A stretch of DNA of 64,000 bases, from NCBI GenBank assembly GCA_947561395.2, contig OX387192.1, forward strand, positions 36,291,520 through 36,355,519, given 5' to 3'. The notes under the pieces are model-generated. The model was not told where the DNA came from. It ran no database searches and saw nothing but the letters and a program-made list of their open reading frames with translations. Within the stretch, counting starts at the first letter, position 1. Each line of letters begins with the position of its first letter. This document shows, one piece after another, positions 1 through 10,211 of this stretch. The position numbers and the translations under genes were made by a program. This stretch comes from Buxus sempervirens. Taxonomy: Eukaryota > Streptophyta > Magnoliopsida > Buxales > Buxaceae.

Positions 1-750
1 TAAAGAAAGACGATGGATCAAAGCTCCACCAAAACCTCAAACTTCGACCTTCTATTCTTTCCAAAGCGTTGTGCTCTTCGCCAAGAAAGCAGGGAATGCG
101 CGGAACGAAAGCTGCTCGATGTGTCAACTGCGCATAGTTCGTTAAAAATTTATGAAGTATTCCAAATCCAATTCCTAAACAAATAAGTGAGGAATCCTAA
201 TCATAATCAAACTAATGAAGACTCTCCTAAGGAATCCTAATCATAATCAAACTAACAACCCAATTACCCAAAGCCGTCCCACATTCAATGATAGATTATC
301 AATTTTCCACCCATGGATGAACCGGAGAAGGTTCAAAATTGCTATCACGGTTAGCGCGTGAAAATTGGTTTTTAGTGATACTTCAAAGTATTTCGGATTT
401 AGTTGTTCAATTCTAGGTAATTGAGAATTAGTAATACTTTTTTAAAATAATTGAAAATCAATGTCATCATAAATAATTTCTTCCGAAAATACCCTCAAAA
501 GACTTGAAGGCTTTAACTATAACAAAATGAATAAAAGGATTTCAAAGTCTTTTGGGGAGGGCATTTTCGAAATAAAATTTTCATGAGCAGTAAAAATGAT
601 ATTGTTTCTCAATTATTTTAGAAACGTATAACTAATTCTCAATTACCTAGAATTTAGCGACTGAATTTGAATTTTTTGAAAAGGTATCACTAAAAACCAA
701 TTTCCCCGATTGGGCCGATCATCGTCTGGATTTGAAATACTCTATAAACT
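1..750 (-). repeat. Upstream flank of a CUL1 unit (left-most copy)
   Basis: Non-coding. This block recurs at about 22540-23100, 27094-27790 and 42660-43060, each time on the upstream (right) side of a minus-strand CUL1 leader. It therefore belongs to a cullin repeat unit lying mostly off the left edge. A conserved stretch near 40-160 reads on the minus strand like a 5' leader or promoter-proximal segment. No long open frame is conserved between the copies, so I do not call a gene. Confidence 0.7.
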
Positions 751-758
751 ACTTACTA

Positions 759-1531
759 CTACGGCTACAATTCGGTGCGGTTTGGTTTGGGTTGGCTTCA
801 ACCCAAGACCAAACCAAGGTTAATGATGGTTGACCCAAAACCAAACTGAACTGACCTTAGAATCGAAATACACAAACTGAAAATCAAACCGATTATTTAA
901 AAAAAATCCGTAACCCAACCCATACCGAACCGAATTGCAAAATTCGGTTCAGTTTGGGTCATTTTCCCATACTTAAAACCTGTTATCAAGAGAGAGATTC
1001 CCACTTTTGCCAAAAAAAAAAAATTTAAAGAATACACCCAACAAATTTAAAGGATCATCAATTACATGTAGTTCAATCCTTTAAGTAGTTCACATTCATG
1101 CATAAGATGAAGCAAAGAGCTTAGAATCCCAAGTCATATGTTAATTGTTTTGGATCGCACTTTTGAGCTCATGAATCAATTTAAGAATTAACCACAAAGA
1201 TTTATAAAATAATAATTTTATTCATTATTTTATAGCTTATAATTTATAAGTTATATTTTATTGTTACAACTTTATCTATTGTATATTTTATATATATTAT
1301 TATATTTTGGTTTGGTTCGATTTGGTTCAGTTTTACACTTAGAAAATTCGGTTTGGTTTTTGGTTCGGTTGGGTTAACCTGAGCCTTCAACCCAAAACCA
1401 AACCAAACAAATTCGGTTATCTATTTTTAGAATTAAAACTTACCCAATGACTATATAATCTAAACCAAACCGACCCAAAGTTAAGTTGGACCGGTTCGGT
1501 TTCGGTTTTAACCGACCCAAGTTGCAACCCT
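759..1531. mobile_element. hAT-type MITE, 773 bp
   Basis: The block is flanked by a perfect 8-bp direct repeat, ACTTACTA, at 751-758 and 1532-1539. The empty site is visible in the paralogous flank near 27837. Terminal inverted repeats are imperfect: the left end reads TACGGCTACAATTCGG and the right end, read in reverse, AGGGTTGCAACTTGGG. The interior is rich in GGTTTGG/CCAAACC words and has no coding capacity. Eight-bp target duplications are typical of hAT elements, so this is called a non-autonomous hAT MITE. Confidence 0.75.
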
Positions 1532-1539
1532 ACTTACTA

Positions 1540-2089
1540 CGCGTACATTTTGTCTGGTATGCTCGTAGTTACGTGACGCCTGGTGAAGACAAAGCCCTCC
1601 CTTGGTAATTTTTTCATAGCACCTCTTTTTTTTTTTTTTTTTTTTTTACTTTTGGAAGCAAAAAAGTTGCTTTTGGAAGCAGAAATGCCATCTGGTTTTG
1701 ATCACGTGAAGCAATTAACATGAAACAAGAAATCAACACCACGAAAAAGGAAAAAAGAAAGAAGAAATTGTATTTTAGGATTTTGCTAGCAGTCCCCTAG
1801 TCTAGATAACAGCTTACTATGTAACCAAGTGCACCAATCAAATGATAAACCTAGACAAGCTTCTCTCTCTTTTTTTTTTCTTGGTAGTAGGCAAGCTTGA
1901 AACTTGTCATTGACCTTAAAATTTAAAATCCCTAAAAGGCACAAATCATCCAAAATTGGAGGTTACTAGATTCATGCGTGCTTCATTTTTATTTTATTTT
2001 TGGTAAACTCATGCGTGCTTCATGGTAATCATGTGAATGGTGCTGAAAGACTCAATCTAAATAGAGGATAGAGGATAAAGATTTTCTAC
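1540..2089. repeat. Spacer shared between cullin units
   Basis: Non-coding spacer that matches about 27850-28375 and, in part, 43080-43210. It includes a poly-T run near 1627-1647. I see no gene in it. It links the upstream flank of one unit to the plus-strand CUL1 fragment that follows. Confidence 0.6.
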
Positions 2090-2313
2090 CACAAAGGCCT
2101 TTAGTTACAGAGTGTGTTGAGCAGTTAGGCCGCATATTCGACGTGATCTTTAGTATTTCATTCCTTAAATGTATGTATAACAGTAACACGATGTTGTTCA
2201 ATGAAATGTGGAATTTGCAGTCTGATTTGCAGGCAATTAAGGATTGAAGATCTGATTACGAGTATTTGGAGAGAGACGAGGACAATCCCAGCTTATATTA
2301 GTACGTGCCCTGA
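2090..2313 (+). pseudogene. Plus-strand CUL1 exon 17-18 remnant
   Basis: Near 2104-2146 the plus strand encodes the end of CUL1 exon 17 ([13 protein letters not shown]). An intron follows, then a copy of the last exon from about 2220, recognisable from IEDLI and a terminal TGA at 2311-2313. A four-base loss after GCAATTAAG shifts the frame, and a TAG replaces the Trp codon of the WYVP end. It is dead as a gene and opposite in strand to the cullin copies around it. The same scrap recurs at 28380-28595, and a longer relative at 44560-47800. Confidence 0.75.
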
Positions 2314-2860
2314 TTCAGAAAGTAGATAAGTATATTGTTTTGTTATTTTCAATTACATATTTTACATCGTTCAGCTTAAAGCTTTATGTCCAAGATGATG
2401 AAAAGTCTCACTAACGAGTAAGAAAATGAAATGCGAGAAATATATATCATACCAACAATTATTGTCAAATCAGCTACTATAATTAGCATAAATTCTTCGA
2501 ATATGTTATAACAATTGTGATTTGTTATTGTGTCAAAGATCATAAAATGATTTAGTCAATCTAAATTGTCCATTTCACAAGGACTTTCTGGATTAGTTAT
2601 ATATATATAATATCTTAATTTTTCAAACAAATTTATCTAATACTTGTTTGGTTCCACGAAATATATATGACTATGTAAATTTTAAAGTTTTCAAACAACG
2701 AATCACTTGGAATCACTTTCCATCTTTCGCTGATAAGGTTTTTAAAGTTCGTGAAAATGTTTAACAAATTCTCTGCTAACCGTTCCGATCATCGCCTAAA
2801 GATGCATTGAATTTACTCCGGTACCCGCTTGCAGGTGAACATACACTCGTGCTATTTGAA
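2314..2860. repeat. 3' flank of copy A
   Basis: AT-rich non-coding DNA matching 31240-31737 downstream of copy D, and parts of 48300-49300 downstream of copy E. It holds the likely 3' untranslated and flanking sequence of the A/D/E cullin subtype. No gene is seen. Confidence 0.55.
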
Positions 2861-5800
2861 TCAAGGCACGTACCAATATAAGCTGGGATTGTCTCTGTCT
2901 CTCTGATTATATTCACGGCTGAAAGAGGGATCTGCAAATTGATACAAGGAACAGCTCAGCAGAGAATATAATGGTGTGGCGTGTTTAGGTCTTAGAATTG
3001 TGGAACGGTGACTAACCTTGATTCTCTTCTTTTTGTCAGTGAACTTGGAATTGAACTCAAAGTAGTCAGAAGGAGAGATGGTTTTAGTGTTTGGCTCCTT
3101 GTTAAGAATCTTGTATTTTACACATGATAGCGAATGGAGCAATTGAACCAAGTCATCTTCTGTCAGGTTTAACTGGTTCATGATTTCTGAATAACTTAAT
3201 CTGTCTTGAACAGCAACAGATCAGAGGCCTGTAGAAAATATGTACTAAGTCCCGGTGTTGACAATCAAGCTACAATTTATTAGTCCACGGTTAGTTGGTC
3301 TATGAAGTTACCTGAGAGGTTGTCACATTCAGTTCCATCGTTTTTAGTTCAAATTTGCCATTGATGATACAATTACCCAATGAGTATTATATCCAAGTAT
3401 GTTTTCTCTGTTCTGTTTTTGTTTGATAAAACTCCCAGAAGACTTCAACGCACTTCACCTGGTACAACAATACTCAAGAACAGAGTAAATTTTAGAAACT
3501 TCAAATGCACCTGTGGATTAGCATGAAATATTTGTAGCCCTCAGTACATATAATGTTTACCAATTAGCATGAAATAATTGGTAAACATTACCATCTCTGC
3601 AAGAAGGTTGAGATCAAAAGATTTGTAGCCCTCAGTACATATACAGATAAGAAAAGTTGACATGATGAACTATCAAGATGCAGTTTTACCATCCTCTCCA
3701 TCTTTGATGTGAAATGTATGCCACATTGCTGCTTGAACTTTGTCAAAATACTCCTTTCATTATCATCATGAGCACTGTTGTCGAATAGAAGTCGGCAGGC
3801 AAGCTTTTTTCTGCCATAGACAACATAAAATTACCAGTAAAGGTTTAAAAAGGTCAAGATTCCAAAACTCAAAACAGATTTGAATGAAGACCAAAGCAAC
3901 CAGAAAAATGAGATTTCACCTATAGAATTCAGCAAAAAGGTCCTTATTACTAATGCAAGCGAGAAACTTCACCACCTGCAGATTAAGCAGGAATTAAATT
4001 GCAATCAGGGACAAGAGAGCTGCAAGTAAAATATGACAAGGGCTATCAATAATGATTTCTTAGTCAAAATTTTTTGAAACAAATGAGAGGCCTTTATAGG
4101 GGGCCAAGATGCACAATTTACATTGGGAAAGAAACCAGGTGTTACTGTGCATATCCACTGCACTAATATTCATATTAACATCCATAAATAAATTTTTTGA
4201 TACCCATAAGTGATGTATTCAATTGAACTTAGAAATACAAACAAAAAAAAAGGGAAGAAACACATCTGACTTACAGATTCAAGAAGTGAAAGGGAAGGAA
4301 ATTTGCTGATAAATACATCAAATTGGCTACCAATATATTATTTTACTTGCATTATTAAATTAACTTTAACAATTAATTATGATATTAAAAAAAATTAATT
4401 TTAGAAACACGGATACTAAATTTAGCATCAATTAAACTAAATGTTTTTCACCTAAAGTAAAAAGATACAGAAATATCCAAGTTTAGGCCAGATTCCGTTG
4501 TTACAAACTTTTCGTAATCATACCATAGCACTTTTGATGGTAAGAATAACATAAGCGATTCCCCATTTTTTCCATGTTCTCAACTCTTAAAAGTCTTGAT
4601 CCAACAAACTGATGTGGGACATACAGTCAATCACTGTGTATGGTTCTATGCTAAATCTATGAAATAACAATGTATAAATGGGGAATGTCAAAGAAAGACA
4701 ACAGTAAGATAGAGTTCTCTAGAAACAAACAACTGAGCACTGAATGTGATTCAATCTCTTAAAATCTCACAAACAAATTTAAAAAAAAAAAATCAACTCA
4801 ATTGAAAAGTTTTCCTCACTAAATGCATGAGTGTACCTCATATGCAACGAAATTCTCAGCTACTCCTCTAATTTGAATGTGGCTGAGAAAACTATGTAAG
4901 TTTTCTCCAGAGCCTTCAGAATGCAAGTATCATGAAGTGTTCTAATGATCGAAAACAATGTCAAGATTTCCAATCCTACAAAGGCCTAATTCCATAACTA
5001 CCGGAAATTTGACAGGAATATAAGAAGTGCACTTGCTTAATGATTTCTTGGTCAAAATTTTTTAGTGTTCTAATGGCTGAAAACAATTTCAAGATCTCCA
5101 ATCCTAAAAAGGCCTAATTCCATAACTACTAGTAATTTGACAGGAATATAAAAAGTGCATTTGCTTAATGATTTCTTAGTCAAAATTTTTTGAAACAAAT
5201 GAGAGGCTTTTTTTGTTGAGTTGTGTGGAGCCTGATCATATTGGACATCCAGCCACAGCCATCGTGGGTCGAGCTCCGCAGTGAGCTCACGGGGGGTTGC
5301 GGAGGGCCCCTGCCCGTAAGGTGGCAAAAATTCGTAAAAAGGTATTCCGGATTTCCATTTTATTAGGGTTATATTTCCTATTGTATTGTTTTCTCCTTGT
5401 AAGTTTTTATGATTTAGAAAAGATAGTAAAACAGCACTAGCGGCCGTGGACATAGTCCTATTCTGGGGTGAACCACGTAAAATCTCTGTTTTCTTCTTGT
5501 TTGATTCTTTCTGTCATTTTCTTTGCTTCTCACGATCTCTAAGAATCAGGTGGGATTCCTAACATTTTTATGGGGCCAAGATGCACAATTTGTAGGAAAT
5601 TGTAATGAGGTGAAAAAGCAAGACGAGACCTTCTCATCACTGGTTGCATCTTCGGCTTGTTCAACCAAGACCATACCATCGTAAATAACATGCTGCATCA
5701 GTAAACAATCAAAAAAATGAGTGGAGGAGGAATGATACAAACAGGTACCTTTTATTTGCAAACCCAAAATGCTAGAACAATACCAACATGTTTAAATTTA

Positions 5801-5871
5801 TCAGATACAAGTTCTAGGCATTGAGGAATTTCAGAATAGAGCATGTACAGTATTGAGAGATACATCACCTA
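2861..5871 (-). pseudogene. CUL1 copy A, broken pseudogene
   Basis: Recognisable CUL1 exons on the minus strand are: part of 18 (2861 to about 2917, ending WYVP and TGA), 16 (about 3016-3228), 15 (about 3312-3455), a stub of 14 (about 3570-3620), 13 (about 3689-3812), 12 (about 3922-3977), 9 (about 5627-5698) and 8 (about 5789-5868). Exon 17 is almost wholly deleted: its first bases run straight into exon 18. Exon 16 lacks seven bases near its start, which shifts the frame into a stop. Exon 15 has an in-frame TAA after TWI. Exons 10-11 and everything upstream of exon 8 are missing, and a copia-type LTR sits between exons 9 and 12. Segments around 4900-5060 and 5040-5210 are near-duplicates. 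It shares subtype residues with copy E ([13 protein letters not shown]). Confidence 0.85.
5214..5564 (+). mobile_element. Solo LTR, Ty1/copia-like, 351 bp
   Basis: The block begins TGTTGAGTTG and ends ATTCCTAACA, the TG...CA form of an LTR. It is flanked by TTTTT on both sides (5209-5213 and 5565-5569), consistent with a 5-bp target duplication, although the site is low complexity. It contains GGTGAACCACGTAAA, a phrase I associate with plant copia LTRs. The cullin copies at 13900 and 53740 show the empty site. No internal retrotransposon domain is present, so it is a solo LTR. Confidence 0.7.
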
Positions 5872-6107
5872 ACAAAAAGTACAGACCAAAAAGTTAAGAG
5901 GTTGTTTTGCTGGGGTTCTCAAAATTGAATCTTCTTTACGATTTTGAATTAACAGAATCAGATTTTGATACTGATCTTCAGAATACAGAATCATGTTATA
6001 CACAACGGTGGACGGCAGCGATGCTTAGTGATTGGCGGTGTCAATAATTGTGGCAATGTGGTGATGATCGTGGACAACAGCGATGATTGGGGGTAGGTGG
6101 TGCCAAT

Positions 6108-8625
6108 TGTGCGCACCCCCCGATTCGGGTTTCGGGCCGCACGACGAGGTGCATGTAGAAGTGATGCTCGCCTCGGGACTGGTTTGGTTTGGAGTCGCCA
6201 CTGCCTGAGAGGTGCAGGCAGACACAAAAGGGGCACCTATTCGGGCCTAATTATTCTGGTCTGCGGCTTATTAGAGTTCTGAGCAAGTTCTCGGTTACGT
6301 CTAGGGAAGCCCGAAGACACCCTAGCCCGCCCCGTCGATTGACAGGTCCCGTGGGTCTCCTTGGTCTGAGTCAACTTAGTTTTCACCCAATTCCTAAGCC
6401 AGCATGCACACTTATTTGGTCTGGTGGGGACCGTTGATGGTGTTGGTCCCCTTTTTATTTGATTTTATCTTTTTATTTATTGATGAAGTGGGTCTGGTAT
6501 GGGCCCCGTTGGCAGGCCTGTTGGGATCCAAATTGGGCTTAAGTCAAGCCCAAGGCCCAGGCCGGGTTATTGGGTAACCCTTATTGGATTATGGCTATTT
6601 GGTTTAAGGGTTTATTGGATATTCACAAAGTTAGTGGGTTGAAGTTTTTTAGGGCCCACTGGGCTTGGATAATTTAACCAAGTGGCCTTAGCCCATTTAC
6701 CAAAATGGGCTTTGGTTGGGCCAGACGGGATGTGGGCCCCATTGGAGGGCCCACGAAGCCTTGGTGGGCCCACCTAGGCCCACAGTCTCAAGAATTGGCT
6801 TGGAATTATCCAAGAAGCCCAATTAATCGGGTCAAGTTTAAATGGGTCGGATTGGGTCCAACCGGGTTAGAAAAATTACTTTTTTAAGTTACCTTATCGA
6901 GTGACCGTATCTCAATCACGGTCTGGGCTAAACCGTAATTTTAATACGGTTCAGGCCAGACCGTAGATTAATTACGGGCACGCCTGAACCGCTCTGAGTT
7001 TACGGTTTTCATCCGAACTTGCATTCTTGTTCCAATTTCGACCGGAATCAATTCTGTGATCTTCTTGGAATGTTCTTCAATGTCTGGGCTGATTCCACTG
7101 TCTTCAGAATCCTTCATTTCCTTCATTTGGCCTAAAAGGCCATTTTTCCTTCTTTCCTTTGTTTTTCTTGAAGCAACAAGACTTTATCTTGATTATTTGC
7201 AGCCAAATTCAAGAATGGGAAAGGGGGAATTTACAGGGGAGGATCTAAGGAGTACAAACTCCTTTTGTATTTGCAATCATCATTAATCAAAATACTGCTT
7301 TTTTTATTGTTCTATGGGTTCATCCTTTATTTCATGGAATGTTGCTCATTTGCATGGGAGGATTCCACCAAAACTAAACAAGTTGATTAGTAAACATGTG
7401 ATAAGATAAAAAAGAACGAATACAAAGTCACTTATATAAAGGAATTTGCATGTATATCAAAAGAAAGAAGCCATTAGAGATGTTACCCTACTATTACTTT
7501 TGGATTTGTTGATGTATGGATTCTCCGAAAATTCCGGCAGCGCTTCCGCGTCCTCCTTATTTTGCGGGGAAGAATTGGGAAGAGTTTGGTTAAGGTGGAT
7601 GGGTTCAAGACCAATGTTTAAGAGGATTTGGGCATGGTTTTGGGGTAGTTTAGGAGTATAGGGGTAATTTGGGGATTAAAAAAGGTTTAGGTTTTGGGAT
7701 GGTGGAATTTGGGCAGAGTTTTGGGTATGGAGAACTCCTGGAAGAAGAGGGTTTCGGCCAGAGGGACCAGCTTCAAGAGGGAGAGGGGGTAGGCTAGGGG
7801 AGAGGGCCTGTTCAAATGAGGGGGGTGGCCTCTCTATTTATAGGCAAAATTTTCGTGCCCGTATTTGAACTACGGGCATGCCTTGCCCGTACTTCAAGTA
7901 CGGGCGTGCCTTGCCCGTAATTCAAATACGGGCGAAAAACGAATATTTGCAATTATCGCAGATTCTTCCGTACGGGACGCGTGTCCCGCCACGCGTCCTC
8001 TTCTAGAAGCTTGCCCGTAGTTGAAGTACGGGCATGCCTCGCCCGTAGTTGAAGTACGGGACGGTCCCGCACGTTTTTAAAATGTTTGGATTTCAAACCT
8101 TTATTCAATTTGGTTTATTTAAAGATTTTTATCCGATTTTTTGATTATTTTATTATAAAACGAGATTCTCTTATTAAAATAATATTAAAAGATTATTTTT
8201 ATTTATTTAATTCATCTATTCTGCTTTTTACTGCTGTTTTGCCACATGGGCAGCTTTCTTTGAAATTTCAACTGCCCGTAACTTCTCCGTCTGATGTCCG
8301 ATTTCAGCAAATTTGGTGTTGTTGGAATCAGCTCGGAACACACTATCCACTGGGATGAAATTGGGCAGTTGAATTGGGGTCGAGCAAAAAGTCAACTTTC
8401 GCTCCCCCAAAAGTTTGACCGACTCATAATTTCCTCATCCGGACTCCGATTCTGGCAAACTCAGTTGCGTTAGAACCGTGTCAAAATGCTCTTTTCAATG
8501 AGAGAAAGTTTGATGGCCAATTTTCTTTGGATCAAAAAGTCAAATTTTGGTCCCCTCAGGGTTTGACTTTTTAATTAAAATTTCATTTTTTGCATTTTTT
8601 GGGGTGCAAAAATCAGGTGCTAACA
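6108..8625 (+). mobile_element. Solo LTR of a large LTR retrotransposon, family 1 copy 1
   Basis: The 2518-bp block starts TGTGCGCACC and ends GGTGCTAACA, with a perfect 5-bp duplication CCAAT at 6103-6107 and 8626-8630. The target is intron 7 sequence of a cullin copy; related uninterrupted sequence lies near 16065 and 54225. It has no gag or pol. Shared landmarks with 28879-31188 are the GAAGACACCC tract, the ACTCCGATT...GCAAACTCAGT tract near the 3' end and the GGGGTGCAAAAATCA terminus. A TATA-like tract (CTATTTATAGG) lies near 7834. Two hairpin-rich stretches, about 6900-6990 and 7855-8060, repeat GCCCGTA/TACGGGC arms. Short open frames inside are chance frames. Confidence 0.8.
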
Positions 8626-8667
8626 CCAATAATGGTGGCAATGTGGTGATGAAGGTAATGGCAGTCA

Positions 8668-9724
8668 AGTACTCTAAGCCTCTGTCAACAAGACCCGAAT
8701 GGCTACAAGCATGCAAGACACCGAGAAATGTGACCCGATTTGGTCTTATTCCTCTACTCACCATCTCTTCAAAGATGTCGAGCGAGGATGTCCCGAATCC
8801 ACCATATTTTGCAGCTCCTACTATCATTGACGTGTATGGTATCACACACGGATCTCGAATGCGTCGAAAGACCTTCTCGCAATAAACAACACACCCGCAT
8901 TTCCCATACATGTTGACGAGTGCACCTGCGATCACCTTGTTCGCATCGTGGCCTCCGCGAATCACCGCAGCATGTGTAGCCTTTCCAGTGACCAACTTAC
9001 CCAAGCTTGCACAAGCATTGGCTACACTCGCCAACATGAAATGGTTGGGTCGGTCCAGATTTGATCTGTTAAATTCTCCGAACAGTTGAAGTGCATCGTG
9101 TCCTTGTGCATTCTGGGCATATGCTGCGATCATCGAACCCCAAGAAATGAGGTTTCTACAGGGCCATCGTATCGAAAACCCGGTGAGATACATCCACATT
9201 GTTGCATTTCGAATACATGTCAATGAGGGAAGTACTGACCACAAGGTCGGATTGGAAACCGAGTGCCTGAACCCGGGCCTGGATTGTCCTACCGGTTTCG
9301 AGGACGGAAAGGGCAGAGCAAGCGTTAATTGCCGTTGCTAAAGGTGAAGGTATTGGGCAGAACTGGACTTTGCGTGAGCATTGCCGCGAAGAGATAGAGA
9401 GAGCTTTGTTCGGTTGACGAGCGTTCATGTAACCCGCCATGAGAGAAGTCCAAGAGACGACATTTGGTTCGGACATTTTGTCGAACAGTCCACGTGCGCT
9501 GTCGGTTTTGCCGAGTCCCGAATAAGCGTTTATGAGATGATTGACGGTGAACGTGTCGTTCAGAAATCCAAATTTTAGAACGTTAGAATGAGCGGAAGTT
9601 ACAGATTTTAAGTCTTCAGAGACATCCCTGAGACGTTGAACCCATTGGATTTCGTATGGAAACTTGAAAGTTTAGATAGACAAGTGGTGGTGTAGGGAAT
9701 GTTTTGGTTCAGTAATGGCTTCAT
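8668..9724 (-). pseudogene. PPR (PLS-class) protein pseudogene
   Basis: The minus strand encodes a run of pentatricopeptide repeats, recognisable from motifs such as NVVSWTSLMAGY, TSLIDMYSKC, NLISWGSMIAAYAQN, GALVNMYGKCG and VTFLGVLHACSHSGLV. PPR proteins of this class bind RNA in mitochondria or plastids. A possible start ATG lies at 9722-9724. The frame is disturbed near 9650, by two offsetting indels around 9360-9420, and again near 9165 (an extra G just before PCRNLISW). The C-terminal repeats and the E/DYW tail are missing: the reading ends where sequence from the interrupted cullin copy begins. The locus is therefore a truncated pseudogene or captured fragment. Confidence 0.8.
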
Positions 9725-10211
9725 GCGAATGAAGTGAAATATGAACGAGGATTTAGACTCTTGTACATGAATTTAAGTAAAACAGGTATTCTCAAATGTA
9801 AGTATGAAATGACAAAACAAAATATAATATGAGTAACGTAAATAGATTACAATTGAACAGGAAGGGGAAGATAATGGGGAAAATAAATCAGAAACAGCAG
9901 CAAAGTAAAAGTAATTTAAGGTAAAAGGGATGCAGGTGCAACAAAGAACACCCCAAACACGTTACAGAATCAATTGGGATCAATTCCCATCTTTTCCCGA
10001 TAGGATTTTTCATAGAGGGCAGAGATTCGAATTCTGAGTCCGGGACACGCGTGCAAAAATTCTCTGCTAATTGTTCCAATCATCCCCATTGAATTTACAC
10101 GCAGTATCTGCTTCGAAGTGCACATATACTGGTGCTATTCCCAGCTGATATCCACTTCTCAGGAAAGGCCTTGTAACACGATTGCCTCAATAGGCGTCCA
10201 AATAGGCTGAA
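9725..10211 (-). other. 3' untranslated region and flank of copy B
   Basis: Non-coding sequence just downstream of the copy B stop codon. The part from about 9880 on is nearly identical to 23110-23454 downstream of copy C. No canonical AATAAA stands out on the minus strand close to the stop, so the poly(A) site cannot be placed. The left part (9740-9800) resembles 49800-49850 downstream of copy E. Confidence 0.55.

Noticed and set aside
6705..8410. Several 60-90 codon frames between the cullin copies
   Set aside because: All lie inside the solo LTR, are not conserved in the second LTR copy, and match no family.
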